Origin: an uncultured Candidatus Melainabacteria bacterium
Lineage (GTDB): Bacteria; Cyanobacteriota; Vampirovibrionia; Gastranaerophilales; Gastranaerophilaceae
Assembly: GCA_934754425.1 (NCBI GenBank)
Contig: CAKVIN010000011.1
Coordinates: 1-64,000, forward strand
DNA length: 64,000 bases
Reading direction: 5' to 3'
The notes beneath the pieces are model-generated. The model ran no database searches and was not told the DNA's origin. It was given only the letters and a program-made list of their open reading frames with translations. Numbering within the stretch: position 1 is the first letter of the stretch; every line of letters starts with the position of its first letter. Position numbers and translations under genes: made by a program. Shown in pieces: positions 52,325 to 61,003 of the stretch.

Positions 52325-54287
52325 ATTTCTTAGAGAAGAACTGAATAAACTGGGATATAACTATTATGTTCTTGATAATCCGCTTGTTAGTGATTTTGAG
52401 TATGATAAATTATATTCTGAATTAAAGAGTTTGGAAGAACAAAATCCGGAATTGATTACTCCAGATAGTCCTACTCAAAGAGTTGGTGGAATAAGCACAG
52501 GTTTTGATGAAGTCAAACATAAATATAGGCTTTATAGTCTTGATAATACTTACAATTATGATGAATTAAAAAAATGGTATGAACGTGTAACAAAAGAATG
52601 TGGCTTTGCTCAAGAGCTTGTATGTGAATTGAAAATTGATGGATTGGCAATTGCTCTTGCGTACAAAAACGGTTATTTCGTAAAAGGTGCTACACGAGGT
52701 AATGGTATTGTTGGTGAGGAAATTACGCAAAATTTGAAGACTATTAAAGCAATACCACTCAAATTGTTTGAAGATGCTGATGTAGAAGTTAGAGGTGAAA
52801 TCTACATGCCAAAAACATCTTTTGAAAAACTTAATGAAGAAAATCTTAAAAAAGGTGAAAAACCTTTTGCTAATCCAAGGAATGCCGCAGCCGGATCTTT
52901 AAGGCAGTTGGACAGTACTATTACTGCAAAGCGTGATTTATCAATGTTTACTTATACTGCAATAATTGAAAGGGCAGAAATTGAACCAAAAACTCACTGG
53001 GATAGCATCCAATATATAAAAAAACTCGGATTTAAAACTAACCCTAATATCAAACTTGTAAAAGATATTCAGGGTGCTATAGACTTTTGTAAAGAATGGG
53101 AAACTAGGCGTTTTGATTTGGATTATGCAACTGATGGTGTTGTGATAAAAGTGAATTCTTTAGCATGCCAGCGTGAAATGGGATTTACTGCAAGGGCTCC
53201 AAAGTGGGCAACTGCTTTTAAGTTTCCGCCTGAAGAAATTTCTACAGAACTAAAAGGAATTGAATTAGGAGTTGGTAAAACAGGTGCGGTTACTCCGGTT
53301 GCGGTGTTAGAACCTGTTTTGTTGGCAGGTAGTGTTGTTTCAAGAGCAAGTTTACATAATTTTGATGAAATAAAAAGACTTGATGTCCGAATTGGAGATA
53401 GAGTTCTTATAAAAAAAGCTGCAGAAATTATTCCAAAAGTTATTAAATTTGTTGATAATCCTGAACATGAAAACTTACCGATTTATGTTCCGCCTTTACA
53501 ATGCCCAAATTGTAATTCACCTCTTGAAACACGGGAAGGTGAAGTTAATTTGTATTGTTCTAATCCAAATTGCCCGTCTGTAGTAAAGGCTAAATTAGAA
53601 TATTGGGTTTCTAAGGAAGCTATGGATATTGATAATATAGGTCCTTCTATAATCGAGCAATTGTATAATTTAGGTATGGTTAAGGCTCCTCTTGATTTTT
53701 ATAAATTGTCAAAGGATGATTTTTTGAAATTGGATTTGGTTAAGGAAAAGTCTGCTCAAAATATGTATAATGCTATTCAAGAAAGCAAAAACAGAACTTT
53801 TTCCAGATTTATAACTGCACTTTCAATAAGACATGTTGGAAAAGAAACTGCTGAATTAATTGTTGGTGAATTTTCTACAATTGATGCTTTAGAAAATGCT
53901 TCTGTTGAAGATTTAGCTAATATAGAGGGAGTTGGAGAGAAAATTGCTCAGAGTGTATACGCTTATTTTCATAATCAACAGAATTTAGAAATGGTAAAAG
54001 AATTTGAAAAATATGGACTTAATTTCGAAGCAAATATAACAACTCCAAAAACTGATGAACTTGCAGGAAAAACTTTTGTGTTAACAGGAACATTAGTTTC
54101 TATGACAAGAGATGAAGCTGCTGAAAAGATAAAACAAATGGGTGGCAAAACTTCATCATCAGTATCTAAAAAAACATCTTATGTAGTAGCTGGAGAAAAT
54201 GCCGGTTCAAAATTAGACAAAGCTCAAAATTTAGGTGTTATAATATTAAATGAAGATGAATTTTTGAATATGATAAAAGAAAAATAA
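52305..54287 (+). CDS. ligA: NAD-dependent DNA ligase LigA
   Basis: LigA joins nicks in replication and repair. 660 residues in the canonical order: Ia domain, adenylation domain with Lys110 in C-E-L-K-I-D-G, OB fold, Cys4 zinc finger (C-P-N-C...C-S-N-P-N-C), helix-hairpin-helix region and C-terminal BRCT. AAGGAG lies before the ATG, inside the upstream gene. Co-transcription with a glycan gene probably has no functional meaning. Confidence 0.98.
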   Translation: MVVERIKFLREELNKLGYNYYVLDNPLVSDFEYDKLYSELKSLEEQNPELITPDSPTQRVGGISTGFDEVKHKYRLYSLDNTYNYDELKKWYERVTKECGFAQELVCELKIDGLAIALAYKNGYFVKGATRGNGIVGEEITQNLKTIKAIPLKLFEDADVEVRGEIYMPKTSFEKLNEENLKKGEKPFANPRNAAAGSLRQLDSTITAKRDLSMFTYTAIIERAEIEPKTHWDSIQYIKKLGFKTNPNIKLVKDIQGAIDFCKEWETRRFDLDYATDGVVIKVNSLACQREMGFTARAPKWATAFKFPPEEISTELKGIELGVGKTGAVTPVAVLEPVLLAGSVVSRASLHNFDEIKRLDVRIGDRVLIKKAAEIIPKVIKFVDNPEHENLPIYVPPLQCPNCNSPLETREGEVNLYCSNPNCPSVVKAKLEYWVSKEAMDIDNIGPSIIEQLYNLGMVKAPLDFYKLSKDDFLKLDLVKEKSAQNMYNAIQESKNRTFSRFITALSIRHVGKETAELIVGEFSTIDALENASVEDLANIEGVGEKIAQSVYAYFHNQQNLEMVKEFEKYGLNFEANITTPKTDELAGKTFVLTGTLVSMTRDEAAEKIKQMGGKTSSSVSKKTSYVVAGENAGSKLDKAQNLGVIILNEDEFLNMIKEK

Positions 54288-54308
54288 TGCTTCGATAATG
54301 AGGATGGT

Positions 54309-54731
54309 ATGAAAAAGAATTTGAATGTAATACAGATAAAAGGTTTAAAAGGTTTAGTAATGGTTGCTATGATAGGTTGTTGTTTGATAGCCGGTTTTGT
54401 AGCGTTTCCTGGATTTGTAATAATGAAACTATGGAATATTGTTTCAGAGTTTTGTGTACAAGTTCCGCACATTGGTGTTCTTCAAGGTGTTTTATTGTGG
54501 GGAATTATTGTTGCTTCATATTTTATATTTAGAAAAGAAAGAATAATTGTTTGCATGAAGACTCCTCAGGGGTTAAGTGAAGAAGAATTGAAGTCAGTTT
54601 TTGCGAATGTAAAAAAACAAGCTCAGGAAGATACTATTTTACAAGCAATGATTAGAGCTCGTGAAAATGAATTGAAATTAAAAGATGAATCGAAAGAAAT
54701 AAAAGATGAAATTAAATCCAATCATTCATAA
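54309..54731 (+). CDS. Small membrane protein, 140 aa
   Basis: Two transmembrane helices (about 16-45 and 60-78) followed by a charged, Glu/Lys-rich cytoplasmic tail (85-140). No family recognised. GAGGATGG precedes the ATG; 21 bp after ligA and closed by a terminator, so it is the last gene of the rfaE1 run. Confidence 0.72.
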   Translation: MKKNLNVIQIKGLKGLVMVAMIGCCLIAGFVAFPGFVIMKLWNIVSEFCVQVPHIGVLQGVLLWGIIVASYFIFRKERIIVCMKTPQGLSEEELKSVFANVKKQAQEDTILQAMIRARENELKLKDESKEIKDEIKSNHS

Positions 54732-54764
54732 TTTATTTTTAATTGTGTTTTTAATTAGATTATT

Positions 54765-54800
54765 AAAAAAGTGAATTTGAGAAAATTCACTTTTTTGTTT
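54765..54800 (+). terminator. Intrinsic terminator after the rfaE1-ligA run
   Basis: AAAAAAGTGAATTT (54765-54778) and AAATTCACTTTTTT (54783-54796) form a 14-bp stem with a GAGA tetraloop, and the T-run continues. Confidence 0.92.
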
Positions 54801-54912
54801 TGTAGCCAGATTAATAAAAATTGTTTATAATGTTTGAATTTACAAGGTTTTTATTTATATCTAAAATCCAAGGTGTTTTACTTCTAATCAGATTTCATCT
54901 GCAAAATTTTTG

Positions 54913-54977
54913 TTAAGTTATGTAACAAAAAAAGTTTGTAATACGCAATTTTATGTAAACAAATTACTTTATATATA
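54913..54977 (+). promoter_or_regulatory. Two-box promoter element, copy D
   Basis: TTAAGTTATGTAA (54913-54925), then AAATTACTTTATATATA (54961-54977). The ends of GTAA and ACTTT are 45 nt apart. The gene start at 55013 is 35 nt downstream. Confidence 0.7.
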
Positions 54978-55012
54978 CAAGAGTAAAAACACGAGGCAAA
55001 AGGAGCTTTATT

Positions 55013-57499
55013 ATGGGTATTGATATTTCTTCAATTCAGAATGCAAAATTAAAAGAACTTGCACTTACTGCTGATAAAAATGGACAAGAAAATGGTAGAC
55101 TTGAAGGTAATGAAATTAGTGTTTTCGAAGCTAGTGCAAAAGGTGCATTAACAAGCCAACAAAATGATGGTATCTCTGCTGGTTTTGGTGAAAATGAATT
55201 AAATGATATTTTGAAACTTACAAAAGCACCTGTAACACAACCTGTTTCAAGACCTGTTACTTTAACTAAAAAACAAGTTAAAGATCATAATGAAAGAGTT
55301 AAAGATTCTGTAAAAGAAATGGTTAAAAGTGGTGTTGCTCCAAAAGATTTGATGGCTAAATTAGAAAAAGAATATTCAAATTCAGCTGAATATAAACAAA
55401 TGTTAGATGAAGTTAATTATACCTTGAATTTAGTAAATGGTACTAATTACGATTCTAAAGAAGGTGTTGAAAACATCCACAAAAAAGTAAAGGCTCAATT
55501 GAAACAAGATGGCAAATGGGATGATTTCCACAAAGATTTGTTAGATTCTTTAGAAAAACAAGCAAAAACAGCTCAAATTTATAAAGAATATAAAGATCTT
55601 GTTACAGAATATGAATCTGTAAAAACAAAAATGCAAGATACGGAAATTGTAAAACAAAATGGCGATAACTTTAAAGCATATGTTGAAATCGTAAAAGATA
55701 AATTGAAAAAAGATAAAACTTGGAAAGAATCTTATACAAAAGAAGCTTTTGAACAATTAGAAGATTATGCAAGAAAAGATGCAAAGAAACTTGTTGAATC
55801 AAGATTAGCTAATGAAACTCAAGCTACTAGCAAGAAAGGTCTTAGAAAAGAATTACGTGGAATGAATAAAGGTGATGATGATTACCAAAATGATGCAATT
55901 CAAGATCTTAAGACAGATAGAAGAATTTTTGCAAGAAAACATAAAGTAGAAAATAAAGCTAATGCTTTATCAAGCATTACTGCTGATGCTTTAAGAACCG
56001 AATTAGGTAAAAGAGGTTATCAATATAATTTTGTAAAGAAAGCTTCTGCTCATAAAATTGGTAATGAAATCTTTGAAAAATTAAATAAATCTTATCTTCC
56101 TACTGTTCGTAAAGAAGATGGAACTTATGATTTGTCAAAACTTTCAGAAGAAATTGCTTCAAGAGTTGGGCAAGATTATAAAGTAAATCAATCAAAATCA
56201 GATGAAAAAATGTCTGAATTAAAAAATATTCAAAATCGTTTAGCAAAAATTACCGGTCAAGATTTTACAGATAACGAAACAAAGGTTTTGATTAATATGT
56301 TTGGGTTCGATAGAGAACACAAAGACCACACTCCAAAAATTTTAAAAGCAGCAGTTGGCGCTGTTGGAGGTGCAGCAGCAGCATTGTCAGCAAGTTCAAA
56401 ACTTAATGTTTCTCAAGTTGTTGCTATCACGATTGAAGATGTACAAGCTGCCCAAGATATTATAAAAGAATTAAGAAATAGCGGGATACAACCTGGTGTA
56501 ACAGAATTAGCTGATGGTTCAATCAGTATTACAGTTCTTCAAGAATACATGAAAGATTCTACAATTACAGATATATTAAAAGGTGCCGGAATCGGTATTC
56601 TAACAAGTGCATTATTCGATATAGTTATCGGTGATGGTAAAGATGAAAAATCTTGTATGTCTATCTCTGATTATGATATCAATGACTCAACATATACAAA
56701 TGCTGAAGAATACAAAGAATATGTAGCAAAAGTATTCAAAAAGAACCCTGAAAAAGTTGAAGCTCTTCATACATTAGTTGATGCTTACAAAGAAAAGTTT
56801 GGTGATCAATGGTACAAACATTTCCAACAAGCATTAAGAGATATGGCTGGTATTGGTTCTAAGCTAAACCCTGAAGAATGCAGAATGATTAAATACAACA
56901 AACCAAAAGGTGATACACCTGTTAAGCCAACAGAAGATAATACGCAACATGATGAAGTACAAGATACTGATGATGGTGACGGTAATGATATTCTTCCAGA
57001 TAGATGTGATGTTTCAATGAGAGAAACAGAAGGTAAAGATACAACATTCACTCACAAAGTTAAGTTCGGTGATTCTTGGGGTGAAATTGTAAAAGCTTAC
57101 TTCCCTAATTATAAAGAATGCTTTGGAACTCTTGAAGGAAAAAAAGGTGCTATTAGAGCATTAAAGAAAGCCTTAGCAACTGATGCGGACGGAAATGTAA
57201 ATAACGCATTATATCAAAAATTATTAGCCGGTTATATTCCTAAAGAATTAAATATTCCTGCAGAATTAGGCGGATGTAAAAGAAACGATGAAGGAAATGT
57301 TCAATTCAAAAAACCTGTTGGTAGACCAAAAGGATATATGGGTACAGTTGGTGCAAGAACAAAAACAGATGGTTCTGTAGAAGTTGCAGATTGTACAGGT
57401 ACAAGAGGTAAAGGTGCAACTGTGGAAGCTGCATTAAGTGATTTAAATAGAAAAACAGGAATGCATTATACAGAACAAGATATTACTAATCGTAAATAA
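55013..57499 (+). CDS. Large EF-hand-like and LysM-like protein, 828 aa
   Basis: Opens with an EF-hand-like acidic loop at 21-34 (D-K-N-G-Q-E-N-G-R-L-E-G-N-E), 2 residues longer than a standard loop. Then an extended Lys/Glu/Gln-rich helical region to about 440, a Gly/Ala-rich hydrophobic portion (about 445-545, A-V-G-G-A-A-A-A-L and G-I-G-I-L-T-S-A), a Thr/Asp/Pro linker, and a LysM-like domain from about 680 (H-K-V-K-F-G-D-S-W-G-E-I-V-K-A-Y). LysM domains bind peptidoglycan or chitin. No signal peptide at the N-terminus. AAAAGGAG precedes the ATG. Likely a surface or virulence-like protein, but this is inference. Confidence 0.75.
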   Translation: MGIDISSIQNAKLKELALTADKNGQENGRLEGNEISVFEASAKGALTSQQNDGISAGFGENELNDILKLTKAPVTQPVSRPVTLTKKQVKDHNERVKDSVKEMVKSGVAPKDLMAKLEKEYSNSAEYKQMLDEVNYTLNLVNGTNYDSKEGVENIHKKVKAQLKQDGKWDDFHKDLLDSLEKQAKTAQIYKEYKDLVTEYESVKTKMQDTEIVKQNGDNFKAYVEIVKDKLKKDKTWKESYTKEAFEQLEDYARKDAKKLVESRLANETQATSKKGLRKELRGMNKGDDDYQNDAIQDLKTDRRIFARKHKVENKANALSSITADALRTELGKRGYQYNFVKKASAHKIGNEIFEKLNKSYLPTVRKEDGTYDLSKLSEEIASRVGQDYKVNQSKSDEKMSELKNIQNRLAKITGQDFTDNETKVLINMFGFDREHKDHTPKILKAAVGAVGGAAAALSASSKLNVSQVVAITIEDVQAAQDIIKELRNSGIQPGVTELADGSISITVLQEYMKDSTITDILKGAGIGILTSALFDIVIGDGKDEKSCMSISDYDINDSTYTNAEEYKEYVAKVFKKNPEKVEALHTLVDAYKEKFGDQWYKHFQQALRDMAGIGSKLNPEECRMIKYNKPKGDTPVKPTEDNTQHDEVQDTDDGDGNDILPDRCDVSMRETEGKDTTFTHKVKFGDSWGEIVKAYFPNYKECFGTLEGKKGAIRALKKALATDADGNVNNALYQKLLAGYIPKELNIPAELGGCKRNDEGNVQFKKPVGRPKGYMGTVGARTKTDGSVEVADCTGTRGKGATVEAALSDLNRKTGMHYTEQDITNRK

Positions 57500-57536
57500 T
57501 ATTTATAGAATTATCCATGGTTGTTTTTATTCATAA

Positions 57537-57570
57537 AAAGTGACGGATTTATTTAAACCCGTCACTTTCT
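57537..57570. terminator. Hairpin between convergent large genes
   Basis: AAAGTGACGG and CCGTCACTTT pair around a 13-nt loop region; both neighbouring genes converge on it. T-run is weak. Confidence 0.75.
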
Positions 57571-57595
57571 CTTATACATCCGGCCTATTTAATTA

Positions 57596-60517
57596 TTAGC
57601 CAAGAATTTTGTCTAATTCACCAAGTATGCCTTCATTATTGTTACCACAGTTACAGTTGAATTTGAATTTTTCAAGTAGTTCAATAATTTTATCAAGTTT
57701 TCCGTTATAATCAGGATGTTTTGTTTCAAAATTATTTAACTTGTTAAGAATTTTTGTTAAGATATCAGAATTATCTTTGATGTTATCCATCTTAGAATCA
57801 ATTGATTTTAACAAGTCTTCTACGGTTTTAAGTTTAGATGTATCTAAGCCTAAATCTTTGATAAGTTTGCTGTATTTTTCATAATTAGCCTTATCGTGTT
57901 CTTTCCACATTTCATCAAGTTTATTATAGTCAACACCTGTTCCACCTTGATTTTGAATATTCTTGATTTCAACTTTTAGATTTTCTACTTCTTTTTGTAA
58001 GCTGTTCAAGTATATTTGAGCTGTTTTTTGGTTTGCAATAATAGTAGTTAATTGAGATTTGAAGTTGTCTAATTTACCTAAGATTTCATCAAATTTATTA
58101 TCCCATTTTTTGAAATAAACATCAGTTTTTGATGCTTGTTCACCAATTGATTTTAATATTGCATTAACAGTTGTTTGTAATTTATTCAATTGAGCTTCAA
58201 TATTTTTTAATTCAGCTGTTACGTCAGTATTACCATTGTTGATGGTTTGTGTAAGTTTATTAATTGCATTAATAATGTCTTTGTTATTGTTATTAGAAAT
58301 GAATATTTGAAGATCATCAATTTTAGATTGAATTGTTTGTAATTCTTCAGTTTGTTTTTGTTCAGTTTCAATATAAGTATGTTCAAAGTCTTTTATTGCT
58401 GCAATAAGTTCTGAACGTGACATATTGATTGCATCTGTTAAATTCATGTTCAATAATTTAAACATTTGTTCAAATTTTTGATAATCAATACTTGTAGAAC
58501 CACTTGTTTGAATTTCTTTAAGTGTTTTTATTAATTCATTGTATTTTGTATCGTCTTGTGCAATTTCTAATAAAGCATCTGTGTTAGATTTGATTCCGGC
58601 AATATTAGAAGCCATGTCTTTTTGAGTCTTGCTTATAGAAGAAAGTATTGATGTTTGTACTTTACCATTTTTAAGGATTTCACCCAACATTTTCATAGCT
58701 TTATTTTTATCGCTCTTATAATCTTTTACAAAATTATTGAAGCTATCTGTTAAAGCAAGAATATTTTTATTAATTTCCCCTAGTAATTTAATAATTTTAT
58801 CAGCTGCAGCTTTTGCATCAATCTTACCACTTTGAAGTTCACTTAGAATTTGTTCTAATTTGTTATTAGTATTTTTAGTAACATTAGTGTTTTCTTTGAT
58901 TGCCGCAAGAATTTGTGCAGCAGTCATTTTTTCGATTTGAGCTTGTGTGTAACCAATTTTTACCATAACACCAATTAATTGGTCTCTAGACATATTTAAT
59001 GTGTTAATAACTTTATCAAAGTTAGCATTGCTGTCAAGATTTGCTTTTTCAATTTGTTCACTAATTGTATTTAAGTTTGCAATAACTTCCTTGTTGCTTT
59101 CAATTAAGGTATTGTTTTGTTCAATTAATTTTGCTTGTTGTGCGTTTGATACATAGCTTGATTTTCTGATATCATTAGCAATTGTTTTAAGTTCAGCTCT
59201 GTCTTGTTCAGCTTTTTGTAATGAAGAAAGAACTTGAGTAAGAATACTCTTGATATCGCCTAATAAATCAATAATTTTATCAGCAGCTGCTTTAGCATCA
59301 ATCTTACCGCTTTGAAGTTCACTGATAATTTGTTCTAATTTACTATTAGTATTTTGAGTAACATTAGTGTTTTCTTTGATAGCCGCAAGAATTTGTGCAG
59401 CAGTCATTTTTTCGATTTGAGCTTGAGTGTAACCAATCTTTATCATAACATTAATTAATTGGTCTTTTGACATGTTCAATGTGCTAATAACTTTATCAAA
59501 GTTAGCATTACTGTCAAGGTTAGCTTTTTCGATTTGAGCACTTATAGTTTGTAATTTTTCAATTGCTTCTTTGTTGCTTTCAATTAAAATATTATTTTGT
59601 TTGATTAACTTATCTTGTTGTGCATTTGATACATAACTAGAAGTTCTAATATCTTCTGCAATTGTTTTAAGTTCAGCTCTGTCTTGTTCTGCTTTTTGTA
59701 ATGAAGTAAGAACTTGACCAAGAAGACCTTTTATATCACCTAATAAGTCTTGGATTTTGTTCCAAGCTGCCTCTGCAGATGTTTGACCAGATTTAACTTG
59801 TTCAATAAGTTCTCTAATTAATTTGTTAGCTTCTTCTTGAGTCATTCCGTTTTGAGCTAATTGATCAATAATGATTTGTTGGTTCATGCTATTTTCAACC
59901 ATATATTCAAACATTTTTTGATAGAACTGATCCGCATTCAAATTACCATTTTTAACTTCTTCCATTAATTGTTCCATGTATTTGTTCATTTGAATTAGTT
60001 GGTTATTAGTAATTTGTTGTTGTTCTTTCATTTCTTGTAATAAAGCTTGTAATTGAGTAATTACAGCAACAATTGCATCCATATCAACAGTTACACTTTG
60101 GGTAATTGTTTCTTTATCACAAGATTGTAAAGTTGCAGAGCCGCCTAACATACCTAATGCCATTAGTGCTGCAAAAGCCATACTTTTAAGAGTGCTTGTT
60201 TTTCCTTTATATGGAGACATTTTAAGGCTTCTAGCTTGGAAAGAAACATTAGATTGATCAGTTTCTTCATTAGATGTTGTGTTTTGTCCTTCTTCTTGAG
60301 TTGCAACTTCTTCATTCATCATTTTTAATTCAGTTGCTAATTCAGGGTTGCTTACAACATTGTTTAAACCTTGAAAATTTAATGCATTCATTGCCGCATC
60401 CGGAGAAAGTGTTTCTACTGGATTAGTAACAGTTTCTTTGATTGCAGTTGGTTTGTTGGTTTGTTCTTCGCCAAATTTAACTTTTTTCAATAAAAGTTCG
60501 TTTGAGTTGATGTTCAT
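57596..60517 (-). CDS. Giant coiled-coil lipoprotein-like protein, 973 aa
   Basis: The ATG at 60517 has AAAGGAG upstream. The N-terminal 105 residues are hydrophilic and include V-K-F-G-E (13-17), L-N-F-Q-G (46-50) and V-S-F-Q-A (91-95). A hydrophobic stretch follows (about 113-130), ending in L-Q-S-C133-D, which matches a lipobox with Asp at +2, but it is internal. The mature part is almost all coiled coil. Residues about 266-585 contain a 160-residue unit twice (D-R-A-E-L-K-T-I-A and L-D-S-N-A-N-F-D-K-V in each). The C-terminus has C-N-C-G-N-N. Possibly a secreted or surface fibrous protein; function unknown. Promoter is about 320 bp upstream. Confidence 0.75.
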   Translation of the reverse strand: MNINSNELLLKKVKFGEEQTNKPTAIKETVTNPVETLSPDAAMNALNFQGLNNVVSNPELATELKMMNEEVATQEEGQNTTSNEETDQSNVSFQARSLKMSPYKGKTSTLKSMAFAALMALGMLGGSATLQSCDKETITQSVTVDMDAIVAVITQLQALLQEMKEQQQITNNQLIQMNKYMEQLMEEVKNGNLNADQFYQKMFEYMVENSMNQQIIIDQLAQNGMTQEEANKLIRELIEQVKSGQTSAEAAWNKIQDLLGDIKGLLGQVLTSLQKAEQDRAELKTIAEDIRTSSYVSNAQQDKLIKQNNILIESNKEAIEKLQTISAQIEKANLDSNANFDKVISTLNMSKDQLINVMIKIGYTQAQIEKMTAAQILAAIKENTNVTQNTNSKLEQIISELQSGKIDAKAAADKIIDLLGDIKSILTQVLSSLQKAEQDRAELKTIANDIRKSSYVSNAQQAKLIEQNNTLIESNKEVIANLNTISEQIEKANLDSNANFDKVINTLNMSRDQLIGVMVKIGYTQAQIEKMTAAQILAAIKENTNVTKNTNNKLEQILSELQSGKIDAKAAADKIIKLLGEINKNILALTDSFNNFVKDYKSDKNKAMKMLGEILKNGKVQTSILSSISKTQKDMASNIAGIKSNTDALLEIAQDDTKYNELIKTLKEIQTSGSTSIDYQKFEQMFKLLNMNLTDAINMSRSELIAAIKDFEHTYIETEQKQTEELQTIQSKIDDLQIFISNNNNKDIINAINKLTQTINNGNTDVTAELKNIEAQLNKLQTTVNAILKSIGEQASKTDVYFKKWDNKFDEILGKLDNFKSQLTTIIANQKTAQIYLNSLQKEVENLKVEIKNIQNQGGTGVDYNKLDEMWKEHDKANYEKYSKLIKDLGLDTSKLKTVEDLLKSIDSKMDNIKDNSDILTKILNKLNNFETKHPDYNGKLDKIIELLEKFKFNCNCGNNNEGILGELDKILG
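58781..59740. repeat. 480-bp tandem duplication inside the coiled-coil gene
   Basis: Segments 58781-59260 and 59261-59740 align at an exact 480-bp offset (160 codons) with most positions identical, e.g. both contain TGTGCAGCAGTCATTTTTTC. This is an in-frame duplication that lengthens the coiled coil. Confidence 0.9.
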
Positions 60518-60721
60518 AAAATTTATACTCCTTTTCACATTTTTTGTATTCATTCTTATGTATTTGCTTCAAAACATAGAAAAAAAATTTTTGCTATTTC
60601 AATAAATTTTTTTTCAATATTTTTACAAATCTTAATGAACAATTGTTAAATAATAAATGTCTGATAAAAAAGAGCATTATTTCAAAATATTTAAATTAAA
60701 TAATTATAAAAAATATACACA

Positions 60722-60752
60722 AAAAAAATCCTTTCATTAAAGAAAGGATTCG
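60722..60752 (-). terminator. Terminator-like hairpin in the leader of the giant gene
   Basis: AATCCTTTC and GAAAGGATT pair around ATTAAA; the minus-strand 3' side is a run of T. It lies between the two-box promoter (60835-60904) and the gene start (60517), so it would either end a short RNA or attenuate the gene. Confidence 0.75.
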
Positions 60753-60834
60753 GAATTTTTTTCATTAATTCCTCATGTGTAGAAGGTTAGTGTGTAGGTT
60801 GTATGAAAGGTTTGTGTTATGTGTTTCGTTTTGA
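60753..60834 (-). ncRNA. Candidate leader or small RNA
   Basis: Bounded by a two-box promoter and an intrinsic terminator on the minus strand, giving an RNA of roughly 100 nt. One tiny frame (M-K-K-I-P-N-P) with GAGG upstream starts near its end and would read over the terminator hairpin. It may be a small RNA, an attenuator or a leader peptide. No RNA family was recognised. Confidence 0.4.
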
Positions 60835-60904
60835 TATATATATAAAGTATTTCTTTTATGCAAAATTGCACCAATTCGTATATATTGTTACAAAAGTTAA
60901 TATA
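60835..60904 (-). promoter_or_regulatory. Two-box promoter element, copy C
   Basis: TATATATATAAAGTATTT (60835-60852) and TTACAAAAGTTAATATA (60888-60904); AAAGTAT and TTACAAA start 44 nt apart. It faces the 973-aa gene, 318 nt away. Box 1 differs by one base from copies A and B. Confidence 0.7.
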
Positions 60905-60944
60905 TTAATTTCAAAATTTTTAATCTTTTTTTAATGATATTTTA

Positions 60945-60973
60945 TTGAACTCGGTTATGTAATAAGTTATAAT
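60945..60973 (+). promoter_or_regulatory. Sigma-70 promoter for the Fe-alcohol dehydrogenase
   Basis: TTGAAC (60945-60950), 17-nt spacer, perfect TATAAT (60968-60973). This gives a leader of about 25 nt. The 60905-61003 gap holds nothing else. Confidence 0.7.
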
Positions 60974-61003
60974 TGTTTTGTTAAATAAGAAAGGAGATTT
61001 AAT

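Noticed and set aside
55550..55756. 68-aa minus-strand frame opposite the 828-aa gene
   Set aside because: A Phe/Ile-rich shadow of a Lys/Glu-rich coding strand, lacking a ribosome site.
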